Positions 1 to 7,971 of a stretch of 9,755 nucleotides of DNA are shown piece by piece. The DNA lies in the NCBI GenBank assembly GCA_015163845.1, contig JAAOII010000007.1:1-9755 (forward strand), in the 5' to 3' direction. The stretch is from Candidatus Portiera sp. (lineage in GTDB: Bacteria > Pseudomonadota > Gammaproteobacteria > CBDBNL01 > JAAOII01). The first letter of the stretch is position 1. Each line of letters opens with the position of its first letter. The notes beneath the pieces are model-generated. The model saw only the letters and a list, made by a program, of their open reading frames with translations, had not been told where the DNA came from and searched no databases. The translations under genes and the position numbers were made by a program.

Positions 1-2
1 AT

Positions 3-707
3 CTTCCCGAGTTGGTATCAGTGTTCTTAAGATTGGATGAGATTTTCTCATTCACCAAAGTTCTTGAATCCTTATCGGCACATCCTAGCCATTACCCCCA
101 ACGCCTCCCCGAGATCCTCCAGATTAGAAGTATATTCATTGGCATGCTCAAGCAGTTGATGGATGGAAGCATGGGAGGTATGCCCCACAAACACAAGCTA
201 AAAGTTCTACAAGTATTAGCCGACTATCTTGCCAAAAGTGCTAAGACAAAAACAACTGCCAAAATCACCAACGCTGCCCACCTACTTAAGAGTCAGGTTG
301 ATGCATTAATGTCTGGTGACAAGTTCCTCTTAGCAGCAATGCTATCCATGCACTCATCTCTCAAAATAGTATCTGATGGAGAGAACCTGATAATGGAACT
401 AATAGAAGGACTGGATAAAACCCTATCGCTGGATGAACTAATTGGCGGCAATATTGCCGATGTAGAATACTGGCAGAGAAAGGGACGCGAGGCAATAAGA
501 GAAGACATATTACTACAACGCCAAAGAATATTAGAGAAGTTATTGGCGACATCTATCAAAGCCAAGAGTGTCAAGGACGCATTAGACAAATGGCACGCAG
601 ACAATGAACTCACCATAGCATCCTACAAGTCCTGCATCAAAGAGTTCTCCGCCTCCCAAGAAATCGGCTCCATGGCCTATCTTGCATCCATCCTCCGCAA
701 ACTGTAA
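3..707 (+). CDS. NAD-specific glutamate dehydrogenase (large type), C-terminal part, 5' end outside window
   Basis: The reading frame is open to the left edge, so this is the 3' end of a longer gene. The TTG at position 12 is not needed as a start. About 234 residues are visible. I recognise the pattern of the far C-terminus of the roughly 1,600-residue NAD-dependent glutamate dehydrogenases. It has a helical stretch, then D-x-x-x-WQR-K-x-REAIREDI-x-x-QR-x-R-I-x-E-K-L-L. After that comes a W-x-x-(D)N-x-x-x-I-x-x-Y segment and a terminal MAYLASILRKL, which corresponds to the family's 'AMLSVALRELR' ending. These enzymes oxidise glutamate to 2-oxoglutarate and ammonia in the cytoplasm. The catalytic domain lies outside the window, so activity cannot be judged. 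The middle of the segment matches the family only loosely. Base composition is richer in G+C than the genes at 944-9319, consistent with a resident chromosomal gene. It is convergent with the helicase-nuclease gene. Confidence 0.6.
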   Translation, partial: LPELVSVFLRLDEIFSFTKVLESLSAHPSHYPQRLPEILQIRSIFIGMLKQLMDGSMGGMPHKHKLKVLQVLADYLAKSAKTKTTAKITNAAHLLKSQVDALMSGDKFLLAAMLSMHSSLKIVSDGENLIMELIEGLDKTLSLDELIGGNIADVEYWQRKGREAIREDILLQRQRILEKLLATSIKAKSVKDALDKWHADNELTIASYKSCIKEFSASQEIGSMAYLASILRKL

Positions 708-783
708 CCCACACCTTCACTAACGGATAATCCAACCCCTCCTAAAACCTAACCACCGAGCTTTCGCCTGCTCACGGCCCATT

Positions 784-795
784 CCCATATATGGG
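784..795. repeat. Perfect 12-bp palindrome
   Basis: CCCATATATGGG is a perfect palindrome. It can also be read as GCCCAT (777-782) pairing with ATGGGC (791-796) around an 8-nt loop. It lies about 75 bp after the dehydrogenase stop codon. The next bases are CAAGTG rather than a T-run, so a terminator role is doubtful. A protein-binding site is an alternative. The 9-mer CCCATATAT recurs at 6837-6845 in the divergent promoter region. Confidence 0.5.
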
Positions 796-889
796 CAAGT
801 GTCATAATATCCTATATACAGGTTATATTCTACGTCATTTCCCTTGCTTGGTTATTCCTGCCGTGCATACCAACTCCATATGTGTTTTA

Positions 890-908
890 ATACCGGTTTC
901 ACCAGTAT
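890..908 (-). terminator. Weak hairpin downstream of the helicase-nuclease gene
   Basis: On the minus strand ATACTGG and CCGGTAT can form a 7-bp stem, including one G-U pair, around the loop TGAAA. It lies about 36 nt past the stop codon of the helicase gene. It is fully paired only in the minus-strand transcript, which fits a role at the 3' end of that operon. The following bases are TAAAAC rather than a run of T, so it may be only a 3'-end stabilising hairpin or chance. Confidence 0.2.
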
Positions 909-943
909 ATTCTCTAATCCTTCTATACCAGATAGATCTAAAA

Positions 944-3900
944 CTAACTTACTGTTACTCTCGTAACGAAATTTTTATGTGAACTCTTTACACTATCAAG
1001 TTTATTTTTCAACCTCGTTAATTCTTCTGGTGTATTATTGAACCAATCTGTAGACCATATTCTATAGATATTCCATCCATTACTTTCTAATATTTCCTGC
1101 CGCCCTCTATCTCTTTCTCGAGCATATTTCTGGCTATGATATTTAGCACCATCACATTCAACACCAAGAATGTAATCATCTCCGCAATCAGGATGCTTAA
1201 TCCCTATGTCAATAGAATAACCGGATGAACCAACTTGAGGAACAGCTTGATAACCCATATTATTAATCTCATCAATAATCCATTCTTCAAAATAACTATC
1301 AGGTTCGCCACCAGCATCCTTAATGGTCTCTGGCAGTTTTTTAGTTTCAGAATATTCAAGCCATTGTTTTAACATATTAGCTCCCAAATTCTTGTGATTA
1401 GTTATATCGCTTGGCTTAAGAGATGTAAAAGTAACTATTCTATACTTGGATCTAGAAAACAATACATTTAACCTTCGTGTACCAGCATCTCCATTAATTG
1501 GACCAAAATTTTGTCGAACTTTTCCACCCTCATCAGGTCCATAGACAGTGCTGATGAATATCACGTCTCTTTCATCTCCTTGAACATTCTCAAGGTTTTT
1601 AATGAAGAAACATTCTAACCCTCTATCAGCTTCTTCCCACTTTTCTAGATAGGATTCAACTTTATGATCCCTGTTTTCGCTACGGGTTTGATCAAATATA
1701 TTTTCAATGAGCTCTTTCTGCTTTATGTTTAGAGCAACCACTCCTAATGACCTATCTGGTGTTGACTTCATAAAGTTAATAATTTCTTTAACTACTTCTT
1801 CTGCCTCTATCTCATTCACGGAACTTGCATATACGCCTTCAACTTTTGTTAAGCTCACCCCTGCTTCCTCCTCTGTTTCAACTGGAGAAGGAGATACTCT
1901 TAATTTACCTCCATACATGGTATTATTTGAAAAGTTTATAAGACCATGGTGCTTGGACCTGTAATGCCATAGCAGCTGACGTTTAGGGCGAAAAGCCTTA
2001 TTAGCAACAGACAGTATAGATTCATCATCTATCCTGTCTGCCTCATCGTCATCAATATTTGAACTTCTCATAAAGAATGATGTGGGAGGTAGTTGATTAG
2101 TATCGCCAACTATTATGCATTGTTTGCATCTAGCTAATGCTCCAAGAGCATGTGCTGGAATCATTTGTGATGCCTCATCTATAATACATAGATCAAAAAA
2201 ATTATCTTCCGGAGGTAAATAGTTTGCAACAGCTAAAGGAGACATCATCCAACAAGGTTTAAGCTCCTGCAAAGATTTACCAGCATTATTAACTAATGTT
2301 CGGACTGATACAAATCTTTTCTTTTTGTTGATCTCATGTTCAATTAACCCCATCTCAGTATAATCTTTAACTTTACCTTGGTTATTTCCTGCGATATATC
2401 TTACTTGCCGTATTAATTTTTGACGTAAAAGCAATGTGTTCTGGTTAATAATTTCATCGTCTAAGTGTCCTAATTTGTTCTGGAGTTTATGGATTCTTTC
2501 ACCACTATACAATGATAGTATTTTTTGTATATTACCATCAGTATAGACATCCCTAAGTATAACTTGGTATAAGATTGCTTCAATAATTTCAGGAAGATCT
2601 TGATAATTACCCCTATTTTCTTTTATTAAATGGATTAACCAAGCTAAAGGGTTTTTCTCTAACTCAATTTGTTTGTTTAAAAACTTAAGGTTTAATTCTA
2701 ATCCTTTTTTATCGATAGATGCTTTATGCAAATAATCTGCTATCTCAGAAAAATTATTACCCTGAAGCAAGTTATCTGTCTTAATTTTTTTGTTATCTAA
2801 TTCACTAGTAATATCATGGATACTTTCTTCATTACTGAAAATAGATTTCACCTTATTCCCTATTTCCTCTAATCTATTGTGAGCAACAGCTGTAAAAAGT
2901 ATATTATATATTGGACTCTTATCTTGAGAATTATTCTGTCTCCTGCATATGATATTGGCAATCTTTATTTCTTTGTTAAAAATTTCATAATCGGTTTCTA
3001 TGCCTTTAAAGTAATCTTTAAAAATATCTTTAATTTTAATATCTTGCTTAATAGTATTTTCGGCTTTATCCAAAGCTATCTTAATATTAGATATCAAATC
3101 TGCTAACTTGGAACGATCATTAAAATCTCCCACCCCACCGACATCTTCTAGAGGAGGTAAACTTAAGAGTAAAGAAACATCTTCTGATATTAATAATTTA
3201 CGCAAATCATTATTTATAATTCCCTTAAGGTCTAAATCAATACTTTTATAAAAATCTCTCAACTTCATAAGTTTGTCTAGAGAATCTAGGTTAGGCATCA
3301 TGCTTGTAGATAATATCTCTTGCATTTCGTTATCATATACTCCATATTTTTTAAACCAATCTATAAAAATAGCTAAATCCTTAGTTGATTGAGGATATTC
3401 AAACTTACCTTCCACAGATATTTTTTTGCAAATACTTCTAGCTCTGATATATGTAGGGGATAGGAATGAAAAAAAGTTACGGTTTTGCAAGGATACGAGA
3501 GCATTGTCCAATGAGTTATTAAACTTTATATCTTGATTAAACTTAATTCTATCTGAGTGCTTTTTATGGATTTTTATTATTATTTCTATTTTGTTGATAA
3601 GCGAATCTAATGAATTAATTATTTCTTCTTCAATCTTGGAAGGGCGTAGCGATAAAACATCTTTACCAGCTTTGAATACTATTTCTCTAGCAACAATCAT
3701 GTCTTTCACCTTAACATCCGCGCATCCTTTATTTTTGACTAAATGTTCAATATCATCAAAATACTTCTCGCAGATTTCTTTAAATTTTTTAATGGCTTCA
3801 CAGTCACTAATGAATTTATTTACTAGAGATAGAGAATCTTCTGCCGCTATCTCTTTGATGAAATCCTTATTCAACTTTAGTTTCTTATTCAGTAATATTT

Positions 3901-5671
3901 GTATAAAGCGTCTAAGGTTATTCTTTTCTTGGTGGATATATTTATCGCTAAAGCCATACTTCGTGAGATCTTCATATAGTTTTGAGAGATCGCTATAAAC
4001 ATTTGATAAATCTTGCGTAAGGTCAGATATCTCATCTATAATAAATTTATTCGGATTTCGCTTACTCTGCCTCTGCCCCTGCCAAAAAACTTGAGCTGCA
4101 ATTACCGAATCTTCCAACTCTTTGAGATCATTACATTGATCTCTTTGTGTTTTAATTTCTGTCTTTGAAAAAATGTTTATATCATTTTCAGAATTGTTGT
4201 AAGCACGGAATATTTCAGGATTGGTTTCAGCTATGTCATGTAGAGCGATATTTTTGGTTAATATTTCATGAACCTTCATGCTAGTATTTTTATATTCGCT
4301 ACGTAGGGTTTGACAATATAGATCTAGATCTTGTTTAACTTGTTCAAAATCCTTTATTAATTCTGTATGGGTATCCTGATCTTTAGATTGACTCATTTCC
4401 ATCCTCTGATATATAGATTTAATAACTTCTTCTCTGCTTGCTCTTTTGGCTTGGAGAGGTAAAGCGAATTCACCCAATCCAACAGAATCCAGACGGTTCT
4501 TAACTACTTCAAGTGCTGCCATCTTTTCAGCTACAAACAGAACCTTTTTACCTTGACCGAGAGTTGCAGCAATGATATTAACAATGGTGTCTGATTTGCC
4601 AGTTCCTGGAGGCCCCTCAATAGCCAAATTAGAACCTTTCATTGATTCTTGTATAACGGCAAATTGAGATGGATCTACTTTCTTGACAGGTGCAAAAAAC
4701 TCTGGGCTATGATGTTCTAAATTAGAAAAATCATCTTCATAAGGGCTAGGGACATTATTCCCACCGGCATTTTCACCAAATATAGTATTAATTATTTTTC
4801 TACTAGCTATATCTTGCTTGCTGGGATCTAGATCATGATACATTGCCATTGAGTGAGAAGGGAAAACACCAAAAACTATTTGCCTAGAGAAGCTAACATC
4901 TAGTATATCCTTCATACCTACAAGATATTTTTCTAATGCGTTAAAATATTTTTCTAAGTCGTAATATCCACTATCACCATCCTCCTCCTCTATTAAAAAA
5001 TCTTCTATTTCAGGTAATGATTCTTGATTAAAATCATTTTGCAGTTTTAAGTTAAATACAAGATTGACTGCTATCTTTTCGCCAGTTCCAGAAACTTTGA
5101 ACTTTGTTGCTCTTTTGTTTTTTTCTTTTTCTATGATAACTGGTAGAAGTAAAAGAGGGGCAATTCTATATTTATCGTTACTAGGGTCTTTCCACTTTAA
5201 GAAACCGAAGGCAAGTTTTAATACATTAATACCAGTTTCATTGGCCCACTCATCTGATTTAGATTTAAGTTTACGTAGCTTCTTGTCTAAATTATCGGAG
5301 AAAAATAATGTTTGCAGTAAAGTATCACTATGTCTGTTATCTTCTACATCCACCTCCGCTGGAGGAAGTTCATAAGAACAATTAATCTTATTATTTGTTG
5401 CCCATTCTTGTGCCATTTGTTCATCTGTTTTTTTGCCTTGATTAGATTTATCCTGCGTTGATTCATCTTGTGTTGACGGTAACGGAGGTAGAGATTTAAA
5501 CTCCATCTTTTTCTCTTGAGATATACGTTCATATACCTGTTGAGGTTGTTCATCAACTAAGTTGATAAAAGAAAGAGATTTATAGCTTAATTTAGTATCC
5601 ACTAGAGGATTCCTTGCGCTAAGTTCAAGCAAGTCCTCACGCTTACGTTCAATGCTATCTTTTATTGTCAT
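944..5671 (-). CDS. DUF4011 / superfamily-1 helicase / Vsr-like nuclease fusion (Hhe-type defence protein)
   Basis: This 1575-residue cytoplasmic protein has three visible parts. Residues about 1-200 carry a DUF4011-like start (REDLLELSARNPLV). The superfamily-1 helicase motor follows, with a Q motif near Q336 and Walker A GPPGTGKS at 353-360. Walker B is DEAS at 1165-1168, then GDTNQLPP at 1189-1196 and HYRSKH at 1236-1241. Motif V-like QGDERD is at 1364-1369 and motif VI-like RRLNVLFSRS at 1399-1408. A long, mostly helical, charged insertion of about 650 residues separates motif Ia from the second half of the motor. The C-terminus from about 1455 is a PD-(D/E)xK-type, Vsr/MTES_1575-like nuclease: D1488 in YSIDIGI, E1505 and D1507 in VECDGAKYH, then RIWSTDWF. 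From memory, this domain order matches the single-gene Hhe anti-phage system. The ATG at 5669-5671 is 14 bp after the upstream restriction-like gene, so the two are probably co-transcribed. All key residues look intact. A helicase-nuclease is firm; anti-phage function is inference. Confidence 0.9.
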   Translation of the reverse strand: MTIKDSIERKREDLLELSARNPLVDTKLSYKSLSFINLVDEQPQQVYERISQEKKMEFKSLPPLPSTQDESTQDKSNQGKKTDEQMAQEWATNNKINCSYELPPAEVDVEDNRHSDTLLQTLFFSDNLDKKLRKLKSKSDEWANETGINVLKLAFGFLKWKDPSNDKYRIAPLLLLPVIIEKEKNKRATKFKVSGTGEKIAVNLVFNLKLQNDFNQESLPEIEDFLIEEEDGDSGYYDLEKYFNALEKYLVGMKDILDVSFSRQIVFGVFPSHSMAMYHDLDPSKQDIASRKIINTIFGENAGGNNVPSPYEDDFSNLEHHSPEFFAPVKKVDPSQFAVIQESMKGSNLAIEGPPGTGKSDTIVNIIAATLGQGKKVLFVAEKMAALEVVKNRLDSVGLGEFALPLQAKRASREEVIKSIYQRMEMSQSKDQDTHTELIKDFEQVKQDLDLYCQTLRSEYKNTSMKVHEILTKNIALHDIAETNPEIFRAYNNSENDINIFSKTEIKTQRDQCNDLKELEDSVIAAQVFWQGQRQSKRNPNKFIIDEISDLTQDLSNVYSDLSKLYEDLTKYGFSDKYIHQEKNNLRRFIQILLNKKLKLNKDFIKEIAAEDSLSLVNKFISDCEAIKKFKEICEKYFDDIEHLVKNKGCADVKVKDMIVAREIVFKAGKDVLSLRPSKIEEEIINSLDSLINKIEIIIKIHKKHSDRIKFNQDIKFNNSLDNALVSLQNRNFFSFLSPTYIRARSICKKISVEGKFEYPQSTKDLAIFIDWFKKYGVYDNEMQEILSTSMMPNLDSLDKLMKLRDFYKSIDLDLKGIINNDLRKLLISEDVSLLLSLPPLEDVGGVGDFNDRSKLADLISNIKIALDKAENTIKQDIKIKDIFKDYFKGIETDYEIFNKEIKIANIICRRQNNSQDKSPIYNILFTAVAHNRLEEIGNKVKSIFSNEESIHDITSELDNKKIKTDNLLQGNNFSEIADYLHKASIDKKGLELNLKFLNKQIELEKNPLAWLIHLIKENRGNYQDLPEIIEAILYQVILRDVYTDGNIQKILSLYSGERIHKLQNKLGHLDDEIINQNTLLLRQKLIRQVRYIAGNNQGKVKDYTEMGLIEHEINKKKRFVSVRTLVNNAGKSLQELKPCWMMSPLAVANYLPPEDNFFDLCIIDEASQMIPAHALGALARCKQCIIVGDTNQLPPTSFFMRSSNIDDDEADRIDDESILSVANKAFRPKRQLLWHYRSKHHGLINFSNNTMYGGKLRVSPSPVETEEEAGVSLTKVEGVYASSVNEIEAEEVVKEIINFMKSTPDRSLGVVALNIKQKELIENIFDQTRSENRDHKVESYLEKWEEADRGLECFFIKNLENVQGDERDVIFISTVYGPDEGGKVRQNFGPINGDAGTRRLNVLFSRSKYRIVTFTSLKPSDITNHKNLGANMLKQWLEYSETKKLPETIKDAGGEPDSYFEEWIIDEINNMGYQAVPQVGSSGYSIDIGIKHPDCGDDYILGVECDGAKYHSQKYARERDRGRQEILESNGWNIYRIWSTDWFNNTPEELTRLKNKLDSVKSSHKNFVTRVTVS

Positions 5672-5685
5672 TATCTTATTTAGCT

Positions 5686-6723
5686 TTAATTATTATCGTG
5701 ACGACTAATTGTTATATAGCTACTTGCTATTCTTGACATTAATCTTTCAAAATCTTTTTTGAACAGTATCTTAACGCCTTTCTCTTTGGCGTATTCTTCT
5801 ATTTCCTGATTATCAGCTCTTTTGGCTTTTGTGATTAATACCATTTTTTCTATGAGTTGAGCATGACCTTCTTTTTCTGAAAAATACTTATCGGCTTTAG
5901 AGATTTGGTCTATTGCATCCATTGAGACATCTCCTTCATGATCCTTGACCTGAACTGCAATCAAATATTCCAGGTCTACATCAATAGGGTTAGGTAGATA
6001 GATTAGTAAGTCCGCTCCATGGTTATACTCCACTTTGTTAGAAGTTGTCTCTACCCTGAATCCAGCGGTAGTGTCAGCTAATCGGTCTAGGCCTGTTTTG
6101 ATTCCCGCTTCCCACTCAGCTGCATTATAATATCCTTGGACCTTGTCAAGCATTTTATTTAAAAGCTCATCATCAAATACTTTCTGGAACGCTGTGTTTA
6201 TAGCATAATTTAGTTTGCCTTCTCCATGTACTACATTATCCAGTTCTTCTTCCTTGGCTTTTAAAATTACATCAATGTATTCAGCATAGTTGGAAGTATT
6301 CCAAAATCTTCTTTGGCATTTCAATGTTTTTCTAATCTCTCCATGAACTATGTGGCTATTAGTATGAAACTCGCGTATATATTCCACTGGGAATACATGT
6401 TTATAATCATCCTCGCCTTCCAGTTTTTCAAATTTATAGTTCTCACTCCAATCTTGAGTTGCCCTAACTATTGCAACTTTATGCCAAGCAACTGGATGAG
6501 GGATGGTGACTAATAAAAGATCATCTTTTTTAACCTTCCTAAACATCGGTAGATTCTTTCTAGCACCATAGTCCTCAGCACCTTTCTCATTTTTGTCAAG
6601 TTTACGTAAATCTTGACCATCAAGCCAGCCCCACCCTTGTCTTAATCGACCATCTTTCATTTCATAGTATAGCTTCTCTACATGACTTGTGCGAAAGCCC
6701 CAATAGTTTATATTTGTTGTCAT
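5686..6723 (-). CDS. Mrr-like restriction endonuclease with N-terminal PUA-like domain
   Basis: This is a 345-residue protein. The C-terminal half (about 195-335) looks like an Mrr-type nuclease. GADLLIYL gives the catalytic D238, and AVQVKDHEG supplies Q258 and K260, that is, the PD-(D/Q)xK variant common in Mrr proteins. A VLITKAK strand and a VKILFKKDFERLM ending, typical of the fold, follow. The N-terminal part (about 1-130) has NYWGFRTS, GRLRQGWGWLDGQDLR and DDLLLVTIPHPVAW. This recalls the PUA/EVE-like sensor domains seen in front of some restriction nucleases, which read modified bases; that domain call is inference. Cleavage of modified or foreign DNA is the expected role. The ATG is preceded by AAGGAA about 9 nt upstream, a fair ribosome binding site. 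It is the first gene of a probable two-gene operon with the helicase-nuclease. No methyltransferase is present, which favours a modification-dependent rather than classical restriction activity. Confidence 0.82.
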   Translation of the reverse strand: MTTNINYWGFRTSHVEKLYYEMKDGRLRQGWGWLDGQDLRKLDKNEKGAEDYGARKNLPMFRKVKKDDLLLVTIPHPVAWHKVAIVRATQDWSENYKFEKLEGEDDYKHVFPVEYIREFHTNSHIVHGEIRKTLKCQRRFWNTSNYAEYIDVILKAKEEELDNVVHGEGKLNYAINTAFQKVFDDELLNKMLDKVQGYYNAAEWEAGIKTGLDRLADTTAGFRVETTSNKVEYNHGADLLIYLPNPIDVDLEYLIAVQVKDHEGDVSMDAIDQISKADKYFSEKEGHAQLIEKMVLITKAKRADNQEIEEYAKEKGVKILFKKDFERLMSRIASSYITISRHDNN

Positions 6724-6752
6724 ATCTGATTATTCCTTTTTTAATTAAGTAT

Positions 6753-6769
6753 TGGGATGTATCTTCCCA
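6753..6769. promoter_or_regulatory. Inverted repeat near the predicted nuclease-operon start site
   Basis: TGGGA at 6753-6757 and TCCCA at 6765-6769 form a 5-bp inverted repeat with a 7-bp centre. It falls just downstream of the start site expected from the minus-strand TATAAT at 6784-6779. That position would suit an operator or a small hairpin in the leader. Arms this short can arise by chance. Confidence 0.25.
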
Positions 6770-6778
6770 TAAGTTTTT

Positions 6779-6784
6779 ATTATA
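6779..6784 (-). promoter_or_regulatory. -10-like element for the Mrr-helicase operon
   Basis: The minus strand reads TATAAT, a perfect -10 hexamer, about 55 bp upstream of the ATG of the restriction-like gene. There is no good -35 hexamer at 16-18 bp: the bases there read TAATTA. The promoter is therefore weak or activator-dependent, if it is real. Confidence 0.3.
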
Positions 6785-6816
6785 ATCTGTTTGAGAAGAA
6801 TTAATTAGTAAAACAC

Positions 6817-6846
6817 TTGAAAAAATAATATCCATCCCCATATATA
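6817..6846 (+). promoter_or_regulatory. Predicted sigma-70-type promoter of the PIN gene pair
   Basis: TTGAAA (6817-6822) and TATATA (6841-6846) are separated by 18 bp. Transcription would start near 6853. This leaves a leader of about 50 nt to the ATG at 6903 and argues against the in-frame TTG at 6867, which has no ribosome binding site. Confidence 0.4.
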
Positions 6847-6902
6847 AGTTATGAGATACATTTTTATTGTCTATATGTACAACTATGCAAAAGAAGCAAG
6901 CT

Positions 6903-7012
6903 ATGCAAGACCCTAAACGCCAGCAGAAGATATTAGTTGATACTAATGTTATTAGTCATATTGCGGCAATACCAAGTGACAAGCATTCTAAAAAGATAAA
7001 AAGTTTTCAAAG
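6903..7012 (+). repeat. Long direct repeat A, copy 1 (start of PIN domain)
   Basis: This segment matches 7994-8103 with one mismatch in 110 bp (6908 versus 7999). The run 6909-7012 is identical for 104 bp, including every third codon position. It marks a recent tandem duplication or gene conversion. Confidence 0.9.
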
Positions 7013-7949
7013 AGCATCAAAGAAATGGTGGAACTCCATTCAGAAATTTCAAGAGTTTGAGTTAGTTATATCTGAAACTATTTGGGATGAACTATCACAT
7101 GGAGAGGGAGATGATGCAAAAAGATGTCAAGAGGCAGTAGAAGGAATTAGGATACTCCCAAGCACTCCAGAAATTAAAAAGTTTGCTGATGGCTTGGTTA
7201 ATAGTGGTATTTTTAGGAAAAAATCCTTCAAAGATGCTTCAATTGCCGCAACTGGATGTTTCTATAAGATTGATTATATTGTGACCTACAATATGAAAGA
7301 TCTGGCTAACCCTAAGAGTCAAAGAAATCTTAATATTGCAGCTGATAAACTTAGTTACGGGAGACCTAAATTAGGCACTCCAGATGAGTTTAGAACTAAT
7401 CATTCAAAACCAATTAGCTCTAAACTTGGTCCTTACAATGTCGCAGATAAGAGTTCAAATTATGGAGAAATGCCTTATAATATGAATGTTATGAAAGATA
7501 AAGAATATAAAGAGTATCAAGAACCAACCTTTACAGAAGAACAATGGCTGAAGATACAGGAGATAGAATCCTCGCCAATATTTCAAAAGTGCCAGAAGAT
7601 CAGCGAAGAGATTTGTGCCAAATACGACTATGATATTAATAAGTATTTTGATGATCTTATGGCAAGACCAAGAATTCCTGGTAAGAAATATGTCGAGATA
7701 CCCACTGAGCATGATAGGGCAAGGTGGGCGAAAGAGAGGATGGCGGAACGAGAAGCTGAGAAGTTAGCCGATGCCAAGAAAGCTAAAGAGGTTACAGGGC
7801 ATAAAGAATATGAAGAACCAACTTTTACAGAAGAACAATGGCTGAAAGAATGTGAGGCAAGGATAGCAGCTGAGAAATTAGCGCTAATAAAACTTAAGGG
7901 AAAACTTAAGGCAAATAAAGAATCCACTAAGAAGAGAGTTGTTTCCTAA
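6903..7949 (+). CDS. PIN-domain (VapC-like) ribonuclease fused to antitoxin-like module, paralogue 1
   Basis: This protein has 348 residues from the chosen ATG. I chose 6903 because AGAAG lies 6 nt upstream and similarity to the neighbouring paralogue begins exactly there; ATG 6885 or TTG 6867 would add 6 or 12 residues. Residues 9-163 form a PIN domain: D13 in ILVDTNVISHI, E63 in IWDELSHG, D111 in FKDASIAATG, and N130/D133 in VTYNMKDL. All four acidic or polar active-site positions are present, so metal-dependent RNA cleavage is expected. The TPDEF at 159-163 matches the usual end of this VapC subfamily. A polar linker follows, then one full module (203-300): KEYQEPTFTEEQW, SPIFQKCQKI, AKYDYDINKY, PGKKYVEIP, ending in a Lys/Ala-rich helix. 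A second module start (301-314) runs directly into the conserved basic tail. I read the module as a fused antitoxin-like domain (inference). It is divergent from the nuclease operon and 20 bp upstream of paralogue 2. Confidence 0.75.
   Translation: MQDPKRQQKILVDTNVISHIAAIPSDKHSKKIKSFQRASKKWWNSIQKFQEFELVISETIWDELSHGEGDDAKRCQEAVEGIRILPSTPEIKKFADGLVNSGIFRKKSFKDASIAATGCFYKIDYIVTYNMKDLANPKSQRNLNIAADKLSYGRPKLGTPDEFRTNHSKPISSKLGPYNVADKSSNYGEMPYNMNVMKDKEYKEYQEPTFTEEQWLKIQEIESSPIFQKCQKISEEICAKYDYDINKYFDDLMARPRIPGKKYVEIPTEHDRARWAKERMAEREAEKLADAKKAKEVTGHKEYEEPTFTEEQWLKECEARIAAEKLALIKLKGKLKANKESTKKRVVS
7509..7637 (+). repeat. Long direct repeat B, copy 1 (first module)
   Basis: This segment matches 8591-8719 with a single mismatch (7574) in 129 bp. 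The offset is 1,082 bp, nine less than for repeat A, because paralogue 2 lacks three codons in the linker just before it. It encodes KEYQEP through YDYDI of the module. Confidence 0.9.
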
Positions 7950-7971
7950 AGTGCTTTAATGTAAATGTTAT
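7932..7971 (+). repeat. 3'-flank repeat, copy 1
   Basis: The last codons, stop codon and 20-bp spacer after paralogue 1 match 9302-9341 after paralogue 2 at 36 of 40 positions. The duplicated unit therefore includes the downstream spacer. Confidence 0.8.

Larger units (their letters stand above)
708..943. other. Convergent intergenic region
   Basis: This stretch separates two genes that point at each other. I see no convincing protein: the 63-codon frame beginning at 791 is cysteine-rich, has no ribosome binding site and overlaps the end of the helicase gene. It holds a perfect palindrome at 784-795 and a weak hairpin at 890-908. Neither is followed by a T-run, so no classical intrinsic terminator is visible for either gene. 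Confidence 0.5.
6724..6902. promoter_or_regulatory. Divergent promoter region between the nuclease operon and the PIN genes
   Basis: About 180 bp of AT-rich DNA separates the divergent units. It contains a -10-like TATAAT on the minus strand (6784-6779) for the nuclease operon and a TTGAAA / TATATA pair on the plus strand for the PIN genes. It also has a TGGGA-N7-TCCCA inverted repeat at 6753-6769. The sequence TATC-(x)-TCCC-ATA occurs near each promoter, so a shared regulator is possible. No coding sequence is seen here. Confidence 0.5.

Noticed and set aside
953..978. Plus-strand hairpin GTTAC-TCTC-GTAAC followed by AAATTTTT as terminator of the dehydrogenase gene
   Set aside because: The stem is only 5 bp, it lies about 250 bp past the stop codon, and it is inside the last codons of the helicase gene.
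791..982. 63-codon plus-strand frame in the convergent region
   Set aside because: No ribosome binding site, unusual composition, and it overlaps the 3' end of the helicase gene on the other strand.
3591..3998. Plus-strand frame of 135 codons antisense to the helicase gene
   Set aside because: Serine/leucine-rich shadow of the charged helical region on the minus strand, with no family resemblance.
6867..6902. Longer start (TTG 6867 or ATG 6885) for the first PIN gene
   Set aside because: Neither has a ribosome binding site, the TTG lies very near the predicted transcription start, and similarity to the paralogue begins only at ATG 6903. ATG 6885 cannot be fully excluded.
7947..7962. AAAG-TG-CTTT after the first PIN gene as a terminator
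   Set aside because: The 2-nt loop and 4-bp arms are too small to form a stable hairpin, and the second gene follows within 20 bp.
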